64,000 nucleotides of DNA, from the NCBI GenBank assembly GCA_009823505.1, contig VZQC01008886.1, positions 366,932-430,931 on the forward strand, written 5' to 3'. The position numbers and the translations under genes are program-made. The notes beneath the pieces are model-generated. The model saw only the letters and a program-made list of their open reading frames with translations, had not been told where the DNA came from and did not search any database. Below, piece by piece: positions 43,672 to 54,965 of this stretch. This stretch comes from Rhizomys pruinosus (lineage: Eukaryota; Chordata; Mammalia; Rodentia; Spalacidae). How positions within the stretch are numbered: the first letter of the stretch is position 1; each line of letters opens with the position of its first letter.

Positions 43672-45276
43672 GATCAGCTAGAGTCAGAGGGCCTTCTGGG
43701 AATCAGTCAGAGGGCCTTCTGGGATCAGTCAGAGGGCCTCAGTCAGAGGGCCTTCTGGGATCAGTCAGAGGGCTTTCTGGGATTAGTCAGAGGGCCTTCT
43801 GGGATCAGTCAGAGGGCCTCAGTCAGAGGGCCTTCTGGGATCAGTCAGAGGGCCTTCTGGGATCAGTCAGAGGGCCTTCTGGGATCAGTCAGAGGGCCTT
43901 CTGGGATCAGTCAGAGGGCCTTCTGTGATCAGTCAGAGGCCTTCTGGGATCAGTCAGGGGCCTTCTGGGATCAGTCAGAGGCCTTCTGGGATCAGTCAGA
44001 GGCCTTCTGGGATCAGTCAGAGGCCTTCTGGGATCAGTCAGAGGCCTTCTGGGATCAGTCAGAGGCCTTCTGGGATCAGTCAGAGGCCTTCTGGGATCAG
44101 TCAGAGGCCTTCTGGGATCAGTCAGAGGCCTTCTGGGATCAGTCAGAGGCCTTCTGGGATCAGTCAGAGGCCTTCTGGGATCAGTCAGAGGCCTTCTGGG
44201 ATCAGTCAGAGGCCTTCTGGGATCAGTCAGAGGCCTTCTGGGATCAGTCAGAGGCCTTCTGGGATCAGTCAGAGGCCTTCTGGGATCAGTCAGAGGCCTT
44301 CTGGGATCAGTCAGAGGCCTTCTGGGATCAGTCAGAGGCCTTCTGGGATCAGTCAGAGGCCTTCTGGGATCAGTCAGAGGCCTTCTGGGATCAGTCAGAG
44401 GCCTTCTGGGATCAGTCAGGGGCCTTCTGGGATCAGTCAGAGGCCTTCTGGGATCAGTCAGGGGCCTTCTGGGATCAGTCAGAGGCCTTCTGGGATCAGT
44501 CAGAGGCCTTCTGGGATCAGTCAGAGGCCTTCTGGGATCAGTCAGAGGCCTTCTGGGATCAGTCAGAGGCCTTCTGGGATCAGTCAGAGGCCTTCTGGGA
44601 TCAGTCAGAGGCCTTCTGGGATCAGTCAGAGGCCTTCTGGGATCAGTCAGAGGCCTTCTGGGATCAGTCAGAGGCCTTCTGGGATCAGTCAGAGGCCTTC
44701 TGGGATCAGTCAGAGGCCTTCTGGGATCAGTCAGAGGCCTTCTGGGATCAGTCAGAGGCCTTCTGGGATCAGTCAGAGGCCTTCTGGGATCAGTCAGAGG
44801 CCTTCTGGGATCAGTCAGAGGCCTTCTGGGATCAGTCAGAGGCCTTCTGGGATCAGTCAGAGGCCTTCTGGGATCAGTCAGGGGCCTTCTGGGATCAGTC
44901 AGAGGCCTTCTGGGATCAGTCAGAGGGCCTTCTGGGATCAGTCAGAGGCCTTCTGGGATCAGTCAGAGGCCTTCTGGGATCAGTCAGAGGCCTTCTGGGA
45001 TCAGTCAGAGGCCTTCTGGGATCAGTCAGAGGCCTTCTGGGATCAGTCAGAGGCCTTCTGGGATCAGTCAGAGGCCTTCTGGGATCAGTCAGAGGGCCTT
45101 CTGGGATCAGTCAGAGGGCCTTCTGGGATCAGTCAGAGGCCTTCTGGGATCAGTCAGAGGCCTTCTGGGATCAGTCAGAGGCCTTCTGGGATCAGTCAGA
45201 GGCCTTCTGGGATCAGTCAGAGGCCTTCTGGGATCAGTCAGGCCTTCTGGGATCAGTCAGGCCTTCTGGGATCAGC
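43672..45276. repeat. Minisatellite, about 75 copies of a 21-bp unit
   Basis: The unit is ggccttctgggatcagtcag plus one A. Most units are 21 bp; some at both ends are 22 bp with an extra G (cagagggcc). A few have a G for A (cagggg). Since 21 is a multiple of three and no frame of the pure unit has a stop on the plus strand, the array produces false frames of 616 and 487 codons (heptads FWDQSEA and PSGISQR). The central 50 or so copies are almost identical, pointing to recent expansion. Confidence 0.98.
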
Positions 45277-45996
45277 TCCCTCAAAGCCGTGGAGAGGGCT
45301 ACACCTATGGCGTCCTTCTGCCTCATTCTCCCCATTGGCCTCTGCTTTCCTCCTCATCCTTTGCTTCTCCTCAGCTTCTAACACCTAAGAAGGTGGCTCG
45401 TGGACCTTCAAAAGGGTAAGAAGAATTGATGATTAGGCTCTTTCTCAGGAAAAAAAGAGGAAGAGCTGCAGTTGAGGGTGTTGTCACCCCTGGCCTCTCC
45501 GCTCTGGCTCCGGCTCCATAGCATAAATAAGGGTGCATTTCATTAGAGGTGCACTTTGCTCTTCCCTGTCTCCTTCCTGGGGTCAAGTGCCTCACAGTGG
45601 TAGAGGTTGTCTGAGATTCAAGACTATAGACCAGAAGGATTTCATCCTTACCTTCTCCGCCCACTTTTCTCATGATGACAGTCTATCCTGAGGCTTTCTG
45701 TGGGGAAGTCTCTCCCTCTTCCTGAGTCCAGGTGTGAAAGCATCCCCTGGGAAAGTTGCTGGAGAGTCGATGTGGCAAACCTATGATACTGTGTGTGCCT
45801 CGGGGGGTGATTCTTATTTCTCTCCACTCACCAGCTTCAGGTAGTTACTTCAGGACTGTTGTGCACAGCAGTCAGAGGATCTGCTGTGCCTAAACCATGT
45901 TGGGTCATGGTGAGGCTCTGTGAGCCCAAACTCATCCAAGCTGTTTGACCATTTGTCTGGAGGCTTGGCCTGTAGTCACAAGTCTACATAGGTTAT
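45277..45996. other. Intergenic unique sequence
   Basis: Flank of the 21-bp array. No gene or repeat recognised. Confidence 0.6.
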
Positions 45997-46049
<53 letters not shown>

Positions 46050-46135
46050 GTATCTATCTATCTATCATCTATCTATCTGTCATCTATCATCTACATATCT
46101 ATTCATCTTTCTGTCTGTCATCTGTCACCTGTCTG
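45997..46135. repeat. (TCTA)n microsatellite with variant tail
   Basis: About 17 TCTA units followed by interrupted TCTA/TCTG/TCAT text. A reverse B1 with a (TTTA)n tail follows. Confidence 0.95.
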
Positions 46136-46150
46136 AATTATCTATTACCT

Positions 46151-46179
<29 letters not shown>

Positions 46180-46181
<2 letters not shown>

Positions 46182-46326
46182 TTGTCTTTTCGAGACAGGG
46201 TCTCCCTGTAGCCCCAGCTGGCCTGGAACTCGCTCTGTAGACCAGGCTGGCCTTGAACTCACAAAGATCCGCCTGCCTTTGCCTCCCAAGTGCTAGGATT
46301 AAAGGTGTGCACCACCACGCCCGGCC
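46180..46326 (-). mobile_element. B1 SINE
   Basis: gtcttttcgagacagggtct ... gatccgcctgcctttgcctc ... caccaccacgcccggcc. Near-consensus reverse copy; its tail is an (ATTT)n run from 46,152. Confidence 0.93.
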
Positions 46327-47202
46327 TCTCCTCTATTTATATGTATTTAGTTGAATGTGGGTTGAGGTGCTGGTTGAAGACATAGGTGGAAGAAGGAAAT
46401 TTTACTCTTCTGGATAGTGTTTCTCTCCCCAGTTCTTTGCTTATATTAGGCATACATTCCATTCTCTTAGTTAAAATCCATATGTCCAGTGGTTTAAAGA
46501 TATAATGCCAGTAACCCCTCCCTACCATTTACCTTGACTTCTGCAGTCTCACAATCTATTCTCTTCCCTGAGGTAAATGTGAAGAAAAGTCTGGCTTGGT
46601 TGCTTCCTGGTGGGTGGATGAGAGGTAAATGAAAAAGGAAATGGGGAGAGAAGGGTCGAGTGGTCACAGAATGGTGAAAATGATCAATTGCCGTAAATGC
46701 ATGGAATCTTCATTTGCTGAAGACTCTAGGGTGAGCACTTTCGATTGTTTTGATTAGTGTGAGCTCCAGCTGGTCATCGATGCCTCCTTTCTTTTTCCTA
46801 CTTCCTTCTTGCCCCATTCCTCCACTAGAGGCTATATCCTGCTCCAGTCTAGTAGGCTATTCCTGATTATTCCCATTTTCCTGCTCTTTGAGATATGCTT
46901 TGGTTAGACCTTAGGCCTGTGACTGGCTGTCCTTTTGTGTGTCTTCCCCCCTCCTCCCATCTGTTTAGACCTCATGTGCTCACAGTGAAGCCTTGTGGGT
47001 TAAGGCTGGGTGTGTGAGGAGGCTTATAGAAAATTTCATTTCCGCTTTTACTTTATAGTTATTTTGAAATTTGGAATCATCCATGTTCAGGTTATGCTGA
47101 GGATATAGAAATCCTGGAAGGTATGAAGATGCACTGGAAAAGAAGAGAGCAGCATCTTCCGGGAGATGTAGGAGTAGAAGGAGCAATAAGACAAGGGGCC
47201 TG

Positions 47203-47425
47203 GGGCTGGAGAGATGGCTCAGGGGTTAAGAGCACTGACTGCTCTTGCAGAGGACCCGGGGTTCAATTCCCAGCACTCACCTGGTGGGTGAGCCAAGCAG
47301 AGGTGGTCCAATCTCTGTGAGTTCAAGGCCAGCCTGGTCTACAGAGTGAGTTCCAGGCCAGCTGGGACTATAGGGTGACTCTGTCTCAAAAAAACAAAAA
47401 CAAAAACAAAAACAAAAAAAAGGGG
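47203..47425 (+). mobile_element. B2-B1 chimeric SINE (B2 head, B1 3' half)
   Basis: The first about 85 bp (ggggctggagagatggctca to cccagcactcacctggtggg) are B2. From about 47,295 the sequence is B1 from its middle onward (aagcagaggtggtccaatct, ggccagcctggtctacagag) with an A-rich tail. Short repeats aaggggcc/agggggcc lie on each side. Confidence 0.7.
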
Positions 47426-48390
47426 GCCATTCAAGATCCCATCAGACAAAAGAGACGACACCCCTCCCCTGCCTGCACTTTGCTGTACTGTACTGGCAGA
47501 AGAAGGCTAGGAATCATTGTCAGGCCAAAACTCCTAGGATGAACTGGGAACAATGAACAAACTCACATGGAGTTATTATCAAAATGAGAAAGCCTTATCT
47601 AGAATGCTTCAACTGGTAAAAATCATGTCTCTGAATAAACCACCATGAAGCAGAAGAAATCTGTAAAACACTGTTCCACACTGAATTAAACAGGCTCAGA
47701 TCAGCATGGGGGTATACAAAAGACCACCAGGAACAGAAATTCAAAAGCTAAGAACAAAAATGGGCAAAACCAAGACCTGCCTGGGTAGCTCTGACTTTCA
47801 GGATCATGTTAACATTTCACATTCCAAAATAAATAATGCAAACCAGCTGGGATGTAGAGGAAGTCAAAATGGGATACAAACAGCAAAAAATGAACCTCTA
47901 CAACTGGATAACATAAACATATTGAAGGGTGTGGGGGACGGGTAGGGGGACGTATTGAAGGGTGTGGGGGACGGGTAGGGGGACGGGTAGCTTGGGAAAG
48001 CAATTTGATGATGTATTTTGAAACTACAGATAAAAAAACTACATAAATATTGATTGTAGTTAGTAAATTGATTTTGTACGGGGGCTTGGGTTAGTGATGA
48101 ACAAATAAACACATGGGTCAAGCGAGCTCCTCATCGTAAGAGAAAGATGTAAATACAACAAGGGGGTTTGTTTAAATGAGCTCTGAAATTGATTAGAGGG
48201 ATCAGTGCTAACTACTAGCCGTTAATAGGTATGTGTGTGTACATAGAACTTCCAACTACATTAAGGGCTAGAAGCAGTGAATCCTTAATCTATAATCTCA
48301 CTTCTTAGAAGGCCAAGGGCATGAGATTAGTAATTTTAGGCTATAAAAATAAATAAATAAGAAATAAGAATTACCTGTTTGAAAAAAATT
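47425..48390. other. Unassigned A-rich sequence, possibly L1 5' part
   Basis: A-rich text such as accaggaacagaaattcaaa resembles L1 non-coding or ORF1 upstream sequence but could not be matched. Includes a G-rich tandem duplication at 47.92 kb. Confidence 0.3.
47921..47990. repeat. G-rich tandem duplication, 33-bp unit, two copies
   Basis: attgaagggtgtgggggacg then ggtagggggacg repeats at 47,921 and 47,954 and trails into a further gggtag. Contains at least eight runs of three or more G. Confidence 0.9.
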
Positions 48391-48555
48391 CACTGGGCAT
48401 GGTGGAACACATCTTTAATCCCACTCAGGAGGCAGAGGCAGGCAGATCTCTGTGAGTTCCAGGCCAGCGTGGTCTAAGTAGTGAGTTCCAGGACAGCTGG
48501 GGCTACAGGGAAACCTGTCTTGAAAAGACAACAACAACAACAACAACAACAGTGT
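48391..48555 (+). mobile_element. B1 SINE
   Basis: actgggcatggtggaacaca, ggcagatctctgtgagttcc, tail ending in (AAC)n. Confidence 0.88.
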
Positions 48556-48979
48556 ACAAATCAGGAAAAGCTTCACCATCAAAGAAAGCTTGAGAACCTG
48601 TCACAAATTAGAGATTAAATACAGTATCGGATTTTTGATTGGATCATTGATGAAAGAACATTGGTAGCCAAATGTGCAAATCACAAGAGAAGAATCTGGC
48701 ATCAAGAACTCCAAAAGTTTATGAATGTTCAATAACTGAATCAGAAGATATTAATATGGATAAAATGTCAAATAATTCAAAAGTCTAATCATAAAAATGA
48801 CCAGTGACTTCAAAGAAGATTGAGGTAAGTAGATAAATGAAGAAAGAAGTCGATCCAAGACTTGGACAAGAAATTTAGTAACTTGGATGGGAAATTCAGC
48901 AACACTAGAGATCCTCAAAAAACTACTGAAATCTTAGAAATTAAAAAGTTTGGTAAATGAATATTTAAAGTGGAATGGA

Positions 48980-49214
48980 GGGGCTAGAGAGATGGCCTAG
49001 CGGTTAAGAGCACCGACTGCCCTTGCAGAGGACCAGGGTTTGATCCCCAGAACCACATGGCAGCTTCAACTCCAGTTGAAGAACCGTCTTCAACTCCAGT
49101 TCCAGGGGAATCCGACACCCTCTTCTGACGTCCATGGCTTTGCACAACACAGGTGCACAAACCTACATGCAGACAGTACATTCATACACATAAAAAAAAT
49201 TAAAAAAATTAAAA
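48980..49214 (+). mobile_element. B2 SINE with 13-bp target-site duplication
   Basis: ggggctagagagatggccta head; flanked by aaagtggaatgga at 48,967 and 49,215. It carries a different internal repeat (caactccagttgaagaaccg), not the 18-bp duplication. It splits the old L1. Confidence 0.95.
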
Positions 49215-49306
49215 AAAGTGGAATGGAAACCATTACCAGTACAGTAGTCCAAATGGAAGAAAGAATATCAGGAATTGAAGACAAATTTGAAGAATAATTA
49301 CTTTCA

Positions 49307-49403
49307 GGGGCTAGAGAGATGGCTCAGAGGTTCAGAGCGCTGACTGCTCTTGCAGAGGACCTGGGTTCCATTCCCAGCACCCACATGGTGGCTAAGAATC
49401 ATC
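49307..49403 (+). mobile_element. B2 SINE head, cut by a reverse B1
   Basis: ggggctagagagatggctca to catggtggctaagaatcatc. The B2 3' part is absent; a reverse B1 begins at its broken end. Confidence 0.85.
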
Positions 49404-49560
49404 TTTTTTTTTTTTTTGGTCTTTTCGAGATAGGGTCTCCTGTAGCCCCAGCTGTTCTGGAACTCAGTCTGTAGACCAGGCTGGCCTTGAACTCACAGAG
49501 ATCCGCCTGCCTCTGCCTCCCAAGTGCTAGGATTAAAGGCGTGTGTCACCATGCCCGGCT
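49404..49560 (-). mobile_element. B1 SINE joined to the B2 head
   Basis: T-run, ggtcttttcgagatagggtc ... gtgctaggattaaaggcgtg ... caccatgcccggct. After it the sequence resumes with aagcaaagtgatctttt, not with B2. Confidence 0.92.
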
Positions 49561-49591
49561 AAGCAAAGTGATCTTTTAAGAATTGAAAAAG

Positions 49592-49748
49592 TGGCCGGGC
49601 ATGGTGGCGTACGCCTTTAATCCTAGCACTTGGGAGGCAGAGGCAGGTGGATCTTTGTGAGTTCAAGGCCAGCACTGGTCTACACAGTGAGTTCCAGGAC
49701 AGCTGGGGCTACAGAGAGACCCTGTCTTGAAAAGACCAAAAAACAAAA
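49592..49748 (+). mobile_element. B1 SINE with 10-bp target-site duplication
   Basis: ggccgggcatggtggcgtac, near-consensus body and A-rich tail. Flanked by aagaattgaa at 49,578 and 49,749. Confidence 0.94.
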
Positions 49749-50280
49749 AAGAATTGAAGTGCAAATATTCCATGATAAGCAAAAATAAAGCAATTTATGA
49801 CTATTAAGCCAGTGCTTCAGAAACTACTTCAAGGAGTTCTGCACACAGAGGAGGGGAAGGGTTACACAGAAGCATAAGTGTTTGAGAAAGATTAACTCTC
49901 ACTATAATAAACAAAATGAAAATTAGGAATGAAGCAAATGTTTTCAACATGGGAAACCAGCAAGCCTCTAAGATAAAGAAGGGAGAAATTAGCACATAAT
50001 TTTCAATGATAACACCAAATGTAAATAGTCATAACTCTCCAATTAAAAGATGTAAATTGACTGAATAGATTTTTTTTTTTAAGACCTAATTGCTATCTTG
50101 AAGAAACTCACCTGTTTGGCAAAAACACAAACCCAAAGTGAACAGATGGGAAAAGATATTCCAAGCAATGGAGTCTGCAAACAAGTAGAAATAGCTACAG
50201 TCTTATCTGACAAAGTGGACATCAGATCAAAATTATAATGAAGAGGCCATTGCATATTAATAAAAGGAATAATTAATAGT

Positions 50281-51897
50281 TCCTTGTATATCAGTATGGG
50301 GATAAAGGGGAAGAAGGAGGTCAAGAGAGGTGCAACCATAGGAGACAGGTATTATCAAGAGAGAAAAGGGGAAAATGGCGACACTTTAAATGGGAGGGCG
50401 TGAAGTAGGGTTAGGCAGGGAGAGAGAATGGAGATCTAAATGATATCTAGCTAGTGTAAAAAAATCCAGAGGGAATCATATTAGTCCAAAAATCTACTCA
50501 CAAATGATACATTCATTATCTCTGCATGAGTCCATGTGTATAGCTGAAGGCTATATAACAAGACACAGTGCCAGACAGGAGAAATCTTTGAGTTGTTGGC
50601 TAGGGTAATCCAAGAGATTCCCAAAAATTATACAGGCTTTTGCCCCAGCCCTTGATTGGCTTCCAGAACTTAAGGTAAGACCCTATTGCTGAAGACAGGA
50701 CATACTTCGGAGATGGGATTTGGAGCAGTGGAGCTGAAATTGACACTTCAGCTGCAGGCACCTCCCCTGAAGGCTTACTGTGGACAGCATGACACAAGGT
50801 GCTAAGGGAGAACTTCATTTGATGGTGGAACTCCAGCTTTAAGGCCTAATCACATCAGTGACTGGCATATCAAACAGCATTGGTGTAGTAGTGGCACTTT
50901 TATTTTGGGTGTCATCAACAGCTACCTAACTGAACTGAAGCCCACTTGAGGGGGACGGGAAACCTCATGTGATACTGTAAACATAACTAAATACCCATAG
51001 CTGGAGAGGTCACAGATCTCAGAGAAAACCCCAAGACTGTCACATCCCTAGACAAATGTAATTTCTTTCTATGTGCAAAATATGGATCCTTATATTTACA
51101 GACAAGTATCCCAGACATCACTCATTCAAGAAACTTATTTTCCAACAGTTGGAGATTATTACAGAGTTCTACAACTGGTTATACAGAGATTGTGAATTTC
51201 CCAAGCCTAAGTGGTACATCTGTGATGCAACCTATGATGCAACCTCTACACCTAGTGCTCATGGAACACAGAACAAGAGAGAATAAGGACACTAATGTGT
51301 CCCTCAGTTCTCATCAATGAAGCTCCTCTATGCAACAGAGAGCCTGGAACATAAAAGGTAGCAAGGCATAGAGAGTCCTTGGACAGGACTCCTGTATTCA
51401 ACTCCACGCACCCAGGGCTCAGGGATCATTTTGGAAGAGGGTATGAAAAAATTCTGAGAGCCAGGGAGAAGGTGCTTGACCAATGGAAATAGAGTCCTAT
51501 AGGCTCCTGGGACCCTGCTCATATGAAACTACAGATGGTGTCAGCATGCACAAGACCCATACAAGCTCAAGCAGACAAAATATCAGCACAGAACTGTGGA
51601 GATGGGCAGCAGACCTCATTATTAGTTGAATTATTGGCAGCTGATTACTTCTGGGAGAGGTCGAGGTGACTTCTAAGGGAAGGGACTCTAGATGGGCTGA
51701 CTAGACCTTGAATGAACTTGCACCAGGGGATGTCTGGGGATATTAGCCTGACAGGGTTAATCTGGAGTCAGAGGACAATGTATGAATTTCACTGTGGGGT
51801 GCTAATGGGGGAAGGGGGCATAAACATTATTGGAATGTTCTGTGTAAAATACATAAAATGTAATTTAAAAAGGAAAATGAAATATAAAAGGAAAAAA
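50281..51897 (+). mobile_element. Younger LINE-1 3' end nested in the old L1
   Basis: Rodent L1 3'-UTR wording: acatcactcattcaagaaac, cagttggagattattacaga, gctcagggatcattttggaa, agctgattacttctgggaga. It ends in an A-rich tail at 51.86-51.90 kb. The host L1 endonuclease reading breaks at gaataattaatag (about 50,280) and resumes at atcaagaagatataactg (51,900). Confidence 0.65.
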
Positions 51898-51945
51898 TGG
51901 ATCAAGAAGATATAACTGTTTGTAAATATACATGCACTGTGGTGC

Positions 51946-52100
51946 AACTCAATATCATAAAACAAACACTACTGGAAATAAAGAGATGGTTAGATCCAGA
52001 TATGATAATAGTGGATTACTTCAACGCCTCATCCTTACCAATAGATAGGTCATCCAGGCAAAAATCAACACAAGAATGTCAGGGGCAAACTGTACTATAG
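51946..52100 (+). pseudogene. L1 ORF2 endonuclease-domain fragment
   Basis: The frame reads NIIKQTLLEIKRWLDPDMII, then VDYFNASSLPIDRSSRQK. It aligns with the L1 ORF2p endonuclease block FIKQxLxDLQR...GDFNTPLSxxDRSxRQK. The catalytic-block Gly and Asn-Thr-Pro are degraded (VDYFNASS for GDFNTP), so it is a relic. Confidence 0.75.
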
Positions 52101-52130
52101 ATCAAATATTCTTAAAAGATACCTACAAGG

Positions 52131-52262
52131 CAAGGTATGGTGGTGCATACATTTAATCCCAGCACTTGGAAGGCAGTGGCAGGTAGGTCTCTGTAAATCG
52201 TATTCAGAGGGAGTTCCAGGATAGTTAGTGCTGCATACTGAGAGTCAGTCTCAGAAACAAAC
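52131..52262 (+). mobile_element. B1 SINE
   Basis: ggcaaggtatggtggtgcat, cccagcacttggaaggcagt; diverged, tail in ACAAACAACC. It interrupts the L1 endonuclease relic. Confidence 0.8.
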
Positions 52263-52375
52263 AACCAACCCCAGAATATTTCACAGAACAACTGCAGAAT
52301 ATACATTCTACACAGACGCCTAATGAACTTTCTCCAAAATTGATCACATTTTTAGGCCATAAAGCAGTTTGATTT

Positions 52376-52403
52376 TTTTTGCATGTATATAGGGTGTGTG
52401 TGT

Positions 52404-52440
<37 letters not shown>

Positions 52441-52712
52441 CATACATGTGTCTGAGGTTAACATCAGGAGACTTTGCTATTGCTCTCCACCATTATCTAT
52501 TGAGGGAGAGCTTCTCAACTGAACTCAGAGCTAGCTGATACAGCCTAGTCTCGATAGCTGTCTCAAGTGATCTGTATCTGCCTTCCAACTGCTGAAATTA
52601 CAGGCAAGCTGACCCACCCACTCAACATTTATGTGGGTTTTAAACTTCTCATGCTTTGTGGCAAGCATTCTATTCACTGAGCCTTGTCCCCAGTCCCCTG
52701 CCCCCACAAAGC
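52376..52712 (-). mobile_element. B4-type SINE preceded by (TG)n
   Basis: (TG)n at 52,393-52,440, then acatcaggagactttgctat, tgctctccaccattatctat and ggcaagcattctattcactg, agccttgtccccagtcccct. This is the reverse of a B4/RSINE-type ID-B1 composite. Confidence 0.6.
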
Positions 52713-53171
52713 ACTTCTTCACAATTAAAAATAAGATAATTGAAATAATTTCTGCTATCTTATGATACCATAATAGAATAAAACTAGAAATCAGTAGCAA
52801 GAAGACAGGAAACTATTTAAATATAATTTGGAATGATCAGTTTGCTATTGAAGAAATCAGGGGAGAAACTAAAAAAAAAAAATCCTATAGCCAAATGAAA
52901 ATGAACAACAGAGTCTTTGACAAAGGCAGTTCTAAGAAGGAAGTTAGAGCTATAAGTGCTTATGATGGCATCATGAACTTTGCAGGTAAATGGATGGAAC
53001 TAGAAGATATTATGCTAAGTGAAGTAACACAGTCCCAGAAAAGCAAATGACAAATGGTATCCCTCATTTGTGGATGCTAGCACCAAGCACCGAGTTGTAA
53101 GGCAAACTGAGCAACATCAATGTTATATACTCCTTTCCCTGAAAGCATCTGTGCTCTTATAATGTAAATCC

Positions 53172-53416
53172 CGAGCTGGAGAGATAGCCTAGAAGTTAAG
53201 AGCACCAACTGCTCTTGCAGAGGACCCGGGTTCAATCCCCATCACCCACATGGTGGCTAAGAACCCTCTGTAACTCTAATTCCAGGAGAACTCCAGTTCC
53301 AGGGGAATCCGAGACCCTCTTATGACCCCCGCGGCATTGCACGACATGAGTGCACAACCTACATGCAGACAGTACATTCATACACATACAAAAGTAAATA
53401 AAATAAAAAAAATATC
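53172..53416 (+). mobile_element. B2 SINE, 18-bp duplication subfamily
   Basis: agctggagagatagcctaga head; doubled taattccaggagaactccag / ttccaggggaatcc; gcggcattgcacgacatgag; A-rich tail. Confidence 0.92.
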
Positions 53417-53504
53417 CCTTAACAGGCTCATAGAATTAACCCACCACTTATTTTTAGACTTTGTAATCTTGGTATATGGATGGAGTATACATAGGCATAT
53501 TTTA

Positions 53505-53739
53505 TTTTATTTTTATTTTTAAATTTTATTTATTTTTGTATGTGTATGAATGTACTGTCTGCATGTAGGTTTGTGCACCCATGTCATGCAGTGCTGCAGA
53601 GCTCAGAAGAGGGCATTGGATTCCCCTGGAACTGGAGTTAAAGATGGTTTTCAGCAGCCATGTGGGTGCTGGGGATCGAACCCGGGTCCTCTGCAAGAGC
53701 AGTCAGCGCTCTTAACCACTAGGCCATCTCTCCAGCCCG
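53505..53739 (-). mobile_element. B2 SINE with 17-bp target-site duplication
   Basis: catgtcatgcagtgctgcag, gcagccatgtgggtgctggg, ctaggccatctctccagccc. Flanked by tacataggcatatttta at 53,488 and 53,740, perfect over 17 bp. Confidence 0.96.
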
Positions 53740-54135
53740 TACATAGGCATATTTTAGCATTATATAAGTTTAAATCCTGAAATATGATATGGAAATGACA
53801 GTTTGTGTACAGATAATATAATTTTAGTATAAGTGTCACACACACACACACACACATATATGCATATGTTGAAGCAATACAGATTGGAGGGAACAACAAC
53901 AGCAGAGGAACTGGGACAGGGAACCGACTGAAACAGTAAAGTTCCCTCAAGAACAATAATCCTCTGCTTTGAAAAACTGTGAAAAGAATCAGAAAAATAT
54001 ACAGGGCAGGAATGGCAGGGTGCATGAACTCAGGTGGGGTAGGGGGCATGGAGGAGGGGATGAGTTAGATTGGAATGAGAAACAATTTATGAAATGCACA
54101 AAACTTCAATAAAAATGTAAAAAAAATCAGGCTGG

Positions 54136-54345
54136 GGGCTGGAGAGATGGTTCAGCAGTTAAGAGCACTGGCTATTCTTGCAGAGGACCTGGGTTTGATA
54201 GCCAGCACCCACATGGTGGCTAATAATAATCTGCAACTACAGTTTCAGGGGATCCGATACCCTTTTCTGACCTTTGCAGGCATTGAATGGCATGGGTGTA
54301 CATGGAGACAATACTTTCATACACATAAAAAATAAGTTAAAAAAT
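54136..54345 (+). mobile_element. B2 SINE
   Basis: ggggctggagagatggttca head, ctgggtttgatagccagcac, tttcatacacataaaaaat. Diverged. Confidence 0.9.
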
Positions 54346-54525
54346 CGGGCTGGATATGGTGGCACACACCTTTAATCCCAGCACTTGGGAGATAGAGTTA
54401 GGCAGAACTGTGTGAGATCGAGGCCAGCCTGGTCTACGTAGGGAGTTCCAGGCCAGCTTGGGGTACAGGGCTTACAGGGGGATCCTGTCTCAAAACCAAA
54501 CAAAAATCAAACAACAAACAAAAGA
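54346..54525 (+). mobile_element. B1 SINE
   Basis: gggctggatatggtggcaca, cccagcacttgggagataga, tail in CAAACAAAAATC repeats. Confidence 0.87.
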
Positions 54526-54965
54526 CTTACAAGAGACATGCCAAATAAACAACCTAATGATGCACCTCAGTGTTTTAGAGATAAAGCCAATCCCCAAATT
54601 AGTAGATGGAAAAAAATAGTAAAGATCAGGGCAAAAAATAATGAAAGACAAAATAATTAAAGACAAAAAGAACAAAGAGTGAAACAAGCAATTTTTTTAA
54701 AAAGATAAGATTGAAAAACCTTTAAGGAGAGAGAGATAGAGAATGCAATAAAATTATAAAAGAAAAAGTCATTACAAAAGATATTAATGAGATTTAGGGG
54801 ATGATTAAAGACTATCATGAAAAATGTATATTCTAATCACTTGGAAAATCTCTAGAAACATATGCCTAGGAGGATATGATAATCAACTTAAGTATATCGA
54901 TGAGCAATGAAATGGAAGCAGCAAGAATCTTGAAAAAAGACAAAAAAAAAAAAAAAACATTATGA

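Larger units (their letters stand above)
52973..54135 (+). mobile_element. Second LINE-1 3' end nested in the old L1, with SINEs
   Basis: aaatggatggaactagaaga, tgctaagtgaagtaacacag is L1 3'-end text; it is cut by two B2s and continues from 53,757 to an AATAAA near 54,109 and an A-run. Host ORF2 resumes at 54,526 with aaataaacaacctaatgatg. Confidence 0.6.

Noticed and set aside
43672..45276. CRISPR-like regular repeat array
   Set aside because: Units are directly adjacent with no unique spacers, and the DNA is mammalian. The same holds for the arrays at 23.6, 26.0, 27.1 and 34.1 kb.
43531..45388. Two long overlapping open frames (616 and 487 codons)
   Set aside because: Both consist of the 21-bp minisatellite read in different frames. 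21 is a multiple of three and the unit lacks plus-strand stops, so long frames are automatic.
51897..52100. Possible active L1 ORF2
   Set aside because: Only fragments remain, with stops, frameshifts, degraded catalytic blocks and many insertions.
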